The translations under genes were made by a program, and so were the position numbers. 64,000 bases of DNA from Anthonomus grandis grandis (taxonomy: Eukaryota; Arthropoda; Insecta; Coleoptera; Curculionidae). A model generated the notes under the pieces. That model saw only the letters and a program-made list of their open reading frames with translations, was not told the origin of the DNA and did not search any database. The stretch lies in the NCBI RefSeq assembly GCF_022605725.1, contig NC_065551.1, forward strand, positions 22,568,001 through 22,632,000, in the 5' to 3' direction. Positions 9,978 to 18,894 of the stretch are shown one piece after another; within the stretch, counting starts at the first letter, position 1, and every line of letters starts with the position of its first letter.

Positions 9978-11703
9978 TTAGATGACGATTTGAGGCTGAC
10001 TGGTTGTGGCTTCGGGTGAAGGAGAGCGGTTGGCATCTTCTAGAAGTTTGGGCACCATCTTGAAGTATTTCGCGTAGACTTGGTACCCAATGAAGCTGAG
10101 AATAATAATATATATTAACAGGGTCCAAATGCTGATGGGCTGTATATGAAGAGGTCCGTTGAAGAGTAGGGCTTCCTTCAGTTGTTCCTTTTCTTGGGCA
10201 ATAATACTGGGTATATTTTCAATGTCCTCAAGGTTTAGTTTATCCATTTTAAAGGGCGGGATTTCTATATAATTAGGATTCAGATTGGCTTCAAAGATGA
10301 GTTTAGGCAGCTGAATGTTCTGGAATTTTGTTTGTTCTTTCAGGTGGTAGTTCCTAAGGAGGTGACCTTCTATTTGGATGGTACAGTTAGGCGGGAATTC
10401 TAATACATAGGTTCCTTTTAAAGGTATGTTTTCTTTGTTAGTTCCACATTGTTGGTTTGCGATTGTTTCGTTAGGTGTTATCAGCATCCATTTTTCTTCT
10501 TCTAACTTTTGGATTTTTAGGTTATTGATTTTTGTCTCGACAATTTGGCAATTTATGGTTTTTTTTGCATACGATAGTAGGTTTACTTCGCATGGAGGAT
10601 CAGTTCCTATGCTCATAGGGCTGCTTTCTTTGCATATAAAGTGTTGTGGCGTTATCTCTTGGCACTTTGTGTCAAATGCAATATAGCTAACTTCATTTAA
10701 AAGGAGGTATTTGTTAGGTGAAATGATGATTTGAAAGGTATTTTTAAAGGGAACTGGGAGGGGATATAGACGATACAATACATAGTTTTTTATTTCGACT
10801 ATAGGTACTTGTATGATGAATGTGATTTTGTTTTCTTTTATGTAACTTTTAATTTCAATAATTTTTTCAAAAAGCAATAAATTTTCTAATGTGGCAGTGA
10901 AAGGAAGTTTATTGTATGTTAAGTGTGGTGTTATAGACATGATTTCATTTAAAAGGTCATTAGGGTTTACTATGGAAGGATGAAATATATTTAATTTTGA
11001 AAATGTGATGGCTATACCGACATTTTCTAGAATATCGTAGATGTTTTGAAAAGCATTGATTACTTGAGATAAAATTATTTGGCTTGTAAAGTAACCATAA
11101 GAAATGGTGTTATTGCTTTGAATTTGTTTAATAATCGTGTCTATCTGCCTAATGTGTTTTTCTAAAATTTGTTGGTTGTATGTTAAATTCTTGCTAATAT
11201 TTATAAAATTTATTGATGATTTTTCTATGATAGTAATTTGCTCTTTGAGAAGTGTTTTAACTTTATTCTCATTATTTGTTATAGTATTAATAGCGTTGTC
11301 ATATCTTTCAGCATCGTTTTGATCTAAGTTTCCAGTCAAGGATTTGACTATAGATCCTAAACCGTTAATGAGACCTCTCTTGGTACGTGAAAATGAATAG
11401 AAAGGGTTGATTTGTGTTATCTGTATATTGATTTTGTTTTTTAGAGACGCGATCAAATTAAAAGAGTTTAGAAAATGATTATAATTAGTGGATGTGTTTT
11501 TTATGGAAGATTGTAATTGGAAATAATGATTTTCAAGGGACTTAAATTCTTTAATGATGTCACTTACGTCTAATATTTCAACAAAGGACCAATAGTCAGC
11601 TATGTTTTGAGCATTACCAATTTTTAGGGGAAGGAGTCCTGGATTTTGATTAATTTTATGGAAGTTAGGGGTTGCTAGTTCTGCGCCTGCGAGCTGGAAG
11701 ATT
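9978..11703 (-). pseudogene. env: Errantivirus env (envelope glycoprotein), frame-broken
   Basis: The main open part, 9978-11456, encodes 492 residues. Near its start is a furin-type motif SRTKR followed by GLINGLGSIVKSLTGNLD, resembling the cleavage site and fusion peptide of insect errantivirus and baculovirus F-type envelope proteins. It has several N-x-S/T sites, and close to the C-terminus a hydrophobic segment (SIWTLLIYIIILSFIGYQVY) forms the membrane anchor, followed by a short cytoplasmic tail. The expected N-terminal part lies in another frame (about 11703-11453, containing NIADYWSFVEILDVSD) overlapping the end of pol. The two frames overlap only at 11453-11480, so a one-base change there breaks the gene. 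The main frame begins at a TTG with no upstream ATG. Env is probably made from a spliced RNA; see the candidate acceptor at 11704. Confidence 0.85.
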
Positions 11704-14440
11704 CTGTAACAACAGGGGGTAGTTTCAATTCTTTTATGTGAATTGTTATTATTTTGTTGTTAATAGGGTTTTTAATCTTAGCTTTATTTCTGTTAAGGAG
11801 CTCTACAATCTGATAGGGGCCTTTAAATTTGTTATCTTTTTTGTTTCTAGAATTGTTAACTTTGTAAACTTTGTCTCCTTTTTTGAATTGAGTTTGATTG
11901 GAACCTAGTTTATTGTTTTTTTCTATGACTTTTTGTTTTTTATCTAATAAGTTTTGTGTTATATTTTCGTAAAGATGTTTAACTCTATCTTTATGATTTA
12001 TAACATACTCGTTATAAAATGTCGATTCTAAAAGATTACTTGGATCTCTGGAATTTGTATGGCCAAAAGTTAATTCGAACGGGGTAAATTTAGTGGAAGA
12101 GTGTATAGAATTGTTGTATGCTATAATGGCATAATTCATAAGGGAGATGGTACTATCTGACGGATGTTTCTGTCGAAGGATTCTTAGATGTTCGATAAGG
12201 GTTGAATGTAGCCTTTCGACGAGTGAGTTTGATTCGTGGTGGAGTGGAGTGGTAAAATGTACATTAATTTTATGAGCACGCAGAAGCTCTTTAACAGTAT
12301 CGTTTTTAAATTCTGTGCCATTGTCCATGGTAATTTTGTCAGGAATACCATAAAAGGAAAAGTACTGAATAAGGGCATTAGCGATTTCAATAGCTGTTTT
12401 TCCTTGAATAGGGAAAGCCTGTCCTAATTTTGTAAAAGCGTCTATAATAGTTAAAAAATCTTGGTTATCATATTTAAAAATGTCAATATTAATTAGTTGA
12501 AAAGGTTTTCCGACAGTTTCTGTTAATACCAGAGGAACGTATGGATTTTTTCTTGCATATTTGCTGGTTTGGCAAATATCACAATCGTTTATATATTTTG
12601 TTACATCTGCTTTCATTGACGGCCAGTAATAATTACGTTTAAGTTTTTCTAATGTCTCATTAATGCCACGATGGTTGCATTTACCTTCGTGTTGATATTT
12701 GATTAGCATGATTCGTTCATCGAGTTCAGAGACGGAGTTTACTAATTTTGTGCATTTTATTAATTTAAGTCCGGAGGAATAAAAATGTTTCATGTAAACT
12801 TTGTTAAAATTTAAGTACATCGAATCATCGTAGAAGTAAAAATAAAATATTTTGTTTTCCTTAGTGTAATTTTTTAATAAATCAATGATAAGAGAATCAT
12901 TAGAGTTAGAGTTAGGAATTTTTACATGAAGTATTTTATTATTTCCAAATTGTTCTTGTTTAATGTTTAATTTATTATAGGGATTTTTAGAAATTATTAT
13001 TTGGTGGGGTTTGTTGTTAATTATGTCTTCCAAAATTGTAATGCCTTCGTTTATTATGTAGGGATCGCTAGAAGAGTGTGGTGTGGCTAAGGTGTTTTGT
13101 GCTTCTTCAAGTCTTTTACGAAGCCTGGTTTGGGGTGGTCTGGTTTGAATATTTTCTATTATATTTATTTTGGGTATTACTGTATTAGAACTTTGTGGGG
13201 ATATGATGTTATGGTGGGTAGGGGGTTCAAGATTCATGTTTTTTAATGCTTCGTTGCAAAGGTCATTTAAGAATTCATCTATGTCTATATCTTGTTCACC
13301 AGGGTTGTTTACAATACTTTCGTTTTCAAAAGCATTGATTTGAATGCGAGAGAGGGCATCAGCATTTGTATTTTGGAGGCCTTTTTTATAGATAATTTCA
13401 TAATCAAACTCTTCTAAACGAAGACGCCATCTAACTAATTTACTGTTAGGTTCTTTTAGACTGAATAACCAGACAAGGGGTCTGTGGTCGCTATATATTT
13501 TAAACTTTTTCCCAAAAAGATATGGGCGAAAATATTTACATGCCCAGACGATCGCTAGGAGTTCCTTCTCAATAGTGGAGTATTTGCATTCGCTATCGTT
13601 AAGGGTTCGGCTTGCATAAGCAACAGGCTTATCGTTAGGGACGTTACCTTGTGATAATACGGCACCTATGGCAAAATTACTAGCGTCGGTAGTTAGAATG
13701 AATGGCTTTTCGAAATCAGGATATTGTAAGATAGGGGCATTCATTAGAAGATGTTTGCAGTGTTCGAAAGATTTTATGAATTCGGGACTATGGATGACTT
13801 TACAATCCTTTTTGAGGCATGAGGTCATAGGTTTGGTTATTTTAGCAAAGTCTTTAATAAACCGTCTATAATATCCAAGGAGACCTAAAAATGATTTAAT
13901 ATCTTTTGAATTTTTGGGGATTGGAAATTCTTGAATTGCTCGGATTTTTTCAGGGTTTGGTTTTACGCCATTGGATGTTACAAGATGACCTAAATATTGG
14001 ACTTCTTTTCTAAGAAACTCGCTTTTATCCATTTGTACTTTGAAGTTGGATTCTCGGAGTCGTGAGAAAACTTGACGTAGGCGAGAAATGTGTTCTTCCA
14101 AGGAAGTACTGAAGATGATGATGTCATCGAGATATACGACACAAATTTCATTGTGGAGGCCACGGAGGATATTATCCATAACTCTTTGGAAAGTTGATGG
14201 GGCATTTTTCAACCCAAATGGCATTCGGCGGAATTCATAGTGACCTGATTCTGTTGAAAAGGCGGTCTTCTGAGTATCATTGGGATCCATCTCAATTTGA
14301 TGAAATCCATTAGCAAGATCCAGTGTGGAAAAATACTGGCTTCTACCTAATTTATCAAGTATATCTGCGATGTTGGGAAGAGGATACTTATCGCCTATGG
14401 TTTTTTCATTCAGCTTACGATAATCGATGACGACTCTCCA
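11675..14440 (-). pseudogene. pol: Errantivirus pol, part 2: RT, RNase H, integrase
   Basis: Open from the homopolymer at 14441 to a stop at 11675. Counting residues from the methionine at 14290, the RT catalytic box YLDD is at 53-56. RNase H shows the DAS box (Asp202), SDHR (Asp268) and NADALSR (Asp311). Integrase has the zinc-binding H534, H540, C570 and C573, and the catalytic Asp603, Asp656 and Glu692; the last two have the 35-residue spacing typical of retroviral-type integrases. All these catalytic residues are present. A long linker rich in Asn and Ile separates RNase H from integrase. Pol would copy the RNA to DNA and insert it. The upstream protease and N-terminal RT lie in a different frame (14410-15537), so the polyprotein is interrupted. 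Confidence 0.95.
11704..11705 (-). promoter_or_regulatory. Candidate splice acceptor for env mRNA
   Basis: On the minus strand CCCCCTGTTGTTACAG precedes the env N-terminal frame, just before the pol stop. Gypsy-type elements express Env from a spliced subgenomic RNA. A possible donor in the leader is GTAAGC (minus strand, GT at 17053-17052). Both are inferred from sequence only. Confidence 0.35.
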
Positions 14441-15537
14441 TTTTTTTTTTCGGATGCATCAACTTTTTTTGGGACAACCCAAATTGGACTAGACCAAGGG
14501 GAGACTGAGTTTTGAATAATTCCTTGATCTAACATTTTTGATATTTGATTTTTAACTTCCTTCTTGTGTATCTCAGGATAGCGATATGTTTTAGTGAATA
14601 AAGGGGTGTCATTTGTCAAATTGATTTTATGCTGAATCTGGTTAGTAAATGTTAAGGGTATTTTGTCGCAGTAAAATATGTCGCGATATTCAAAGCATAA
14701 TCTTCTAATAAAGTCTTTCTCTTCTTTATTGCAATGGTCCAAACGCAGGTTTTTAAGATTTTCTTTAAGTATATTATCATGTTCATTAGTTAGGGTTTGG
14801 TTTGTTTCGATTTTGTTGCAAAAGTTTACTTCTAAAATATCTATTAATTCAACATTAAAGGGTCTATTAATATTAATGGTAACGGGATATTCATTGGCAT
14901 TCGTTATTGTTGTATAGGCAAAAAAATTTGAAATGTTTACAAGTGCTTTAGGCATTTCTGTATTATTTTCAAAATTTTGATATTCTAATATGCCTAAGCC
15001 TTCTTTTAGATTCACTGGGATTTTTACAATTTGTTGACATCTTGACGGAATTGTTATAGAAAAATTTTGAAGATCATTAAAGGTATTTTGAGTTTCTATT
15101 GGTTTTTTTATTTCATGAATAATTGGAATAGTAGAATTTTGTGTTATTAATTTACAATTTTTTAAGTCAATATTAGCGTTAAGTTGTTTTAATAAATCAC
15201 TACCAATAAGTCCATCGTATTTTTGCGAAAAATCGAACAAATAAAATTTATGGTAACCATTAAATTTAAAGATTTTAAAAACTGGAATATTAGCGACTTC
15301 ATTGTGATAGGACATAGCGTGTGCCGTTTGGATATTAAATTTCTCATTTGTAATAAATTTATGATAAAACGTGTAAGCAAGTTTAGGGTTCATTAAACTT
15401 CGACTACTACCGGTGTCTATTAAAAAATATGCGTTTAGGTCAGCAATATAAATATATGGTAAATCCGATCTAATGTTATTTAAATGGATTATGTTGGGTA
15501 TGTGTTGATATCGGGGTTTTGAAAATTTTGTTGTTCG
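14410..15537 (-). pseudogene. pol: Errantivirus pol, part 1: protease and start of RT
   Basis: The frame opens at 15537, overlaps the end of gag by 49 bases in the -1 frame, and has no ATG of its own at the start. The aspartic protease active site reads FLIDTGSSRSLMN (about 15385-15425). The RT N-terminus follows with SPWSSPIWVVPKK, normal for Ty3/gypsy. At 14441-14450 there is a run of ten A on the minus strand, after which the RT sequence continues in another frame. The run is one base short of keeping the frame, so the natural product would stop at 14410. A homopolymer is a frequent place for both real slippage mutations and sequencing errors. Confidence 0.9.
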
Positions 15538-16868
15538 TTAGAAATGGTTATGTCGTCACTTTTATAAGTGTCATCTTCGATCGAGTTGGAAAATGAATTA
15601 TCAGGAATATGATTATACGGATCGTAATAATTATTATCGTCATAATAATATTGATCATTCTGGTAAGGGTTATAATAGTCGGAGTAGGTATTATCGGAAT
15701 CGAGATTATAGTCAATACTTTCTGGAGAAATTTGATGGGCATATAGTTCTGAAACGCGGGGCCTTTTGTTTCTAGGAACAAAGGTATGTCGACTATTTCC
15801 TGAACTTGTGTCCATTGGTTCGACTTGATTTCGACGAATGACTGAACTGGGTAAACTATTATTTGGGTTGAAATTAGGGGGTCTTAGATTCAATTGAGGT
15901 TTATTAAAGGTGTTATTTGAAAAATTGGGTCTAACAAAATTATGAAAACTTGTATTTGGAATATTTGGCCTAGAAATCGATATGGGATTTGGATTAGAAT
16001 TTTGAAAGTTTGTTGGTCCTATAGGTTTTTGAAATTGGGGTCTGGCGTAATTAAAAGTGTTTGGTATAAATGATGGAAAATTGCTGGGGGTTGGTGGTAA
16101 TGGGGATCTTGGTTGGGGTTTTGATTGTTTGTAATGAGTGCGAAATGGTGGTGGGTAGGTTTGTAAGTTATAATTTTTTCCTTGACTAAAGTATATAAAG
16201 TTTTCTTCTTCGACTACTAACGATAAAGCTTTTTCAATATTTTCTGGCTGACGTAATCTAACAACTAACTGAATTTGAGGGGGCAAGTTACTAATAAAAG
16301 TTTTCAGAGCAAATTCTTCATAGTGTTGAATTTTAATTTTCCTTTCATTATCATTAGCAACAGAGGTGTTTAATTTTGAAAATAAATAACTTCTGGCATC
16401 CTGCACTCGCATGCCAAATTGTGTAGGACTTTCGAACCTTTGAATTTTTAGAGAAATTAAATCTTGGATAAGACATTCGATGCTTCTTTGATCTGAAAAG
16501 GCTACTATTAGGGCTTCTTTAATTACGGCCCAATTATTTAAATCTGAGTTGGAGCAAATTATATCAGCGGCTCGACCTTTAAGTTTCATTAAAATGGTAT
16601 CTATTAGGCAAATATTTATGGGATTAGCTATATTTGTTGTATCTTGGAAGTTACTTAAAAAGTGTTCACAAGCTGTGAGAAATCTATTTAATTGCCTAGG
16701 GTTGCCATCATATGGAGGTATGTTATCAGCTTGGTACCTTAAGAGACCAATATCTTTATTGTTAGACTGCATGTCTGATTGATTTGTGAGTTGAGAACCT
16801 TCTTGAGTGGATAAACTTAAAAATGATTGAGCTAAATTTTCAATTTCTTCAGCTAAAGAGTTTGGCAT
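15489..16868 (-). CDS. gag: Errantivirus Gag
   Basis: 459 residues from ATG at 16868. The structural polyprotein would assemble particles around the element RNA in the cytoplasm. Residues about 50-230 hold the capsid-like region (PPYDGNPRQLNRFLTACEHF, then an Arg/Gln-rich helical part), which matches gypsy-group Gag in style. The C-terminal half is rich in Pro, Asn, Gln and Tyr and lacks any CCHC zinc knuckle, which is also typical of this group. The frame is intact. A canonical -1 slippery heptamer lies 31 bases before the stop, and pol continues in the -1 frame. Confidence 0.9.
   Translation of the reverse strand: MPNSLAEEIENLAQSFLSLSTQEGSQLTNQSDMQSNNKDIGLLRYQADNIPPYDGNPRQLNRFLTACEHFLSNFQDTTNIANPINICLIDTILMKLKGRAADIICSNSDLNNWAVIKEALIVAFSDQRSIECLIQDLISLKIQRFESPTQFGMRVQDARSYLFSKLNTSVANDNERKIKIQHYEEFALKTFISNLPPQIQLVVRLRQPENIEKALSLVVEEENFIYFSQGKNYNLQTYPPPFRTHYKQSKPQPRSPLPPTPSNFPSFIPNTFNYARPQFQKPIGPTNFQNSNPNPISISRPNIPNTSFHNFVRPNFSNNTFNKPQLNLRPPNFNPNNSLPSSVIRRNQVEPMDTSSGNSRHTFVPRNKRPRVSELYAHQISPESIDYNLDSDNTYSDYYNPYQNDQYYYDDNNYYDPYNHIPDNSFSNSIEDDTYKSDDITISNEQQNFQNPDINTYPT
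15522..15528 (-). promoter_or_regulatory. gag-pol -1 frameshift site AAATTTT
   Basis: On the minus strand, in gag codon phase, the sequence is A AAT TTT, which fits the X XXY YYZ slippery rule. The pol frame has its last stop just upstream (TAA ending at 15538), so slipping here joins Gag to Pol. Confidence 0.8.
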
Positions 16869-17287
16869 TAAAGTTTATTGTTATGATAAAAAAGGAATAA
16901 TACTAAAATATGCAGAAACTAAAGAAATATGAAAGAAAAATTAGCAAAAGAGAAAAAAATTTACCTATAATAATATGTCAAAATATTTTACTAAATATTA
17001 TACGTCTATGGTAAAAATAAAGGAAAAATGGAAAAATAGGAAAAGTTGCTTACGCCAAAACTGCGAAAATTTCCATTGGTTTCTTTCTTGCCTTAAGCCT
17101 AGTGGTCCTAAAGGAATCGAAGCTAGTATTCCCAGGAAAATGCTCTCGGTATTGTTGACTTCCTTGGTGGGTGCAACTTCCTGACGATGTGTGTTCTGAA
17201 GGCTGCTTCCAAGGGTAGGTTCTTCGTGCTTGAACTGTCAAAACAGACCGGTTTTGGCGATTTTTGTCCGACCGTAACACGAAACTT
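16869..17287 (-). other. Errantivirus 5' leader
   Basis: About 420 bases between the primer site and gag. It has no real gene: open frames on both strands at 16975-17387 and 17050-17317 are chance. Possible splice donors on the minus strand are GTAAGC (17053-17048) and GTAAAT (about 16963). Packaging signals would be expected here but I cannot point to one. Confidence 0.7.
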
Positions 17288-17299
17288 CCGACTGCGCCA
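17288..17299 (-). promoter_or_regulatory. Primer binding site, tRNA-Ser type
   Basis: On the minus strand TGGCGCAGTCGG directly follows the 5' LTR, sharing its first T with the last LTR base. It is complementary to the 3' end of eukaryotic tRNA-Ser (CCGACTGCG plus CCA). The 17.6/297 branch of errantiviruses uses the same primer and the same overlap. Confidence 0.85.
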
Positions 17300-17526
17300 G
17301 TTATATGTAGTCAACACGAAAATAACTTTTTTTAAAAATTATTTATTCGAGAGCGGAAATTACAACTTAAAATTTAACTTAATTTAAACAGTAACTTAAT
17401 AGTAATGTAATTGGTTTTTAATGGCAAGGCAATATATATATTTATAGTGTTGGTTTGCTTAGTAATCAAATAAGTAAATCAATAGGTAATTGGTTAGCTG
17501 AATAGGCAAATTGGTAGCGTGTAACT
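17299..17526 (-). repeat. 5' LTR of errantivirus
   Basis: 228 bp, identical by eye to 9711-9938. It would hold the promoter and polyadenylation signals. No TATA box stands out in this AT-rich sequence. Confidence 0.95.
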
Positions 17527-17530
17527 AGGG
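17527..17530. repeat. Target-site duplication AGGG, right copy
   Basis: Matches AGGG at 9707-9710. With one copy removed, the transposase frame reads on without a shift from 9710 to 17531. Confidence 0.9.
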
Positions 17531-18103
17531 CATACCCAGTAACCTCAAAAAATTAATGTATGGGCAGGCATTTAAAAAAATAAAGTGATTGGGTCATTAT
17601 TTATTAACGGAAACTTAAGTGGAGACATTTATTTGGATATGTTGGAAAATACCATCAATCCGCTTATCACTGAATCCATTGAAAACCAAATCGATGATGA
17701 CCCTATACTTGATGAGGCTGAAATATATTTCCAGCAAGACGGCGCTTCTCCTCACTATGTTCTTCCCGTTCGGCAATGGCTAGACGACAAGTGTCCAGAT
17801 AAATGGTTAGGGCGAAGGGGGCCTATAGAATGGCCTGCTAGATCTCCTGATATAACGCCGTTAGACTTTTTTCTATGGGGTCATTTGAAATCTATTGTGT
17901 TTACGCCCCAACCTGAAAGTTTGGATGAACTTCGTCAACGCATCATTGACAGCTGCCATGATATCCCACAACATGTTTTTGAAAATATCCGTCAGGAATT
18001 TGAACATCGCCTATATCATTATTTGGTCAAAAACGGGCAACATTTTGAACACTACCTATACAATACCTACATACCTATACGTACAATATCTATTAGAAAT
18101 TAA
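17531..18103 (+). pseudogene. Tc1/mariner-superfamily transposase, C-terminal half
   Basis: This continues the frame interrupted at 9710. Two in-frame stops occur early (near 17540 and 17573), after which 17585-18103 is open. The catalytic core shows PQKINVWAGI, then IYFQQDGASPHY (second Asp) and SPDITPLDFFLWGHLK (third Asp). Forty-one residues separate these two aspartates, so the spacing is DD41D rather than the Tc1 DD34E. Such spacing is known from the Rosa/Visitor-type branch of the superfamily; that assignment is inference. The C-terminus (PESLDELRQRI ... HDIPQHVFENIRQEFEHRL) is typical. Nonsense codons here and a frameshift in the first half make it a pseudogene. Confidence 0.9.
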
Positions 18104-18817
18104 TAATACTAATAATAATATTAAATAATAAGATAATATAATAATAAGATATTACTAATTAAAAATTAATCGGCAATACCTCCTATTTATTTTTCTTAAT
18201 GGTAATATAAAAAAATCTAAAGATTACATAAAAATTAATATTATGCTGCAGCCAAACCTGATTTCGGGTGAAACCCAATTAATTTCCTAAACAAACCCCA
18301 TTTTATACTGGTTGAAATTAGACTAGTTAAACTTATTTTTTTTAAATATATGAGTACCTCTTATTTAAATATAGAATTACCATTTTAAATATTACCTTTG
18401 CCTGCCAAATGGACGTCGTACTTAGTTCATATATATTTAAAAAAAAATTGATCGACTTGGGCCTCGATAAACACATGTAACAAATCAGTCAGATTACAAA
18501 TGCATTATATTATTTATTGTATGATACATATTGCATTATGTTAAACGTTTATTATTTACAAATGTATCGTGTATTTTAATAGATATGAATATTTAATAGT
18601 TTGAACTCAATTATAGTTGTCGAGAGTTGGAAATCTGAAAATGATTAGGGGAAAATAAAACACCATTCAATGATATACAAAAACCTACTCTTCTGCCTAC
18701 AGTAATGGTCTACTGTTATTATTGTATAAGAAATAGGTATTATTTCAAAATAAAATGCTCAAGACAAGTCAAATTTTCAGATAAAAGTAAAACCAATAAT
18801 AATGTAAGTATACTTAC
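18104..18817. other. AT-rich DNA; possible intron sequence
   Basis: No gene or clear repeat. The 3' terminus of the split transposon should lie here but no inverted copy of its 5' end is visible. If the exon at 18818-18894 is real, this is the start of its intron on the minus strand. Confidence 0.4.
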
Positions 18818-18894
18818 CTTTCCAGATTTGCAGAAAAGTAACTCATATTTGCAACTTCATCTTCAATAGCACCACAGACAATGTATTTTCCCAT
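18818..18894 (-). CDS. Candidate first coding exon of a host gene (MDH1B-like?)
   Basis: On the minus strand an ATG at 18894 (AAAAATGGG context) opens a 25-codon frame beginning MGKYIVCG and containing MSYFSANLE. It ends at AG|GTAAGTATAC, an excellent splice donor (GT at 18817-18816), leaving phase 2. The N-terminus recalls that of malate dehydrogenase 1B-like proteins (M-x-K-F/Y-V/I-V-A/C-G, then a helix before a splice point), but the similarity is short and the assignment is a guess. Further exons would lie at lower coordinates; I did not find any in the window, where the intron would hold the nested transposons. It could also be a chance combination of ATG and donor. No other place in the window looks as much like a host exon. 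Confidence 0.35.

Larger units (their letters stand above)
9711..17526 (-). mobile_element. Errantivirus-type Ty3/gypsy element (near full length)
   Basis: A 7816-bp element on the minus strand: 5' LTR 17299-17526, primer site, leader, gag, pol, env, purine tract, 3' LTR 9711-9938. LTR ends are AGTTA and TAACT, as in the Drosophila gypsy/17.6 group. It has inserted into a transposase gene with an AGGG duplication, and the host frame continues exactly across the site. By eye the two LTRs show no differences, so the insertion is recent. An env with a protease-cleavage motif and a C-terminal membrane anchor places it with insect errantiviruses rather than env-less gypsy elements. Pol and env each have a frame break, so this copy is probably defective unless the breaks are sequencing errors. 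Confidence 0.95.
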
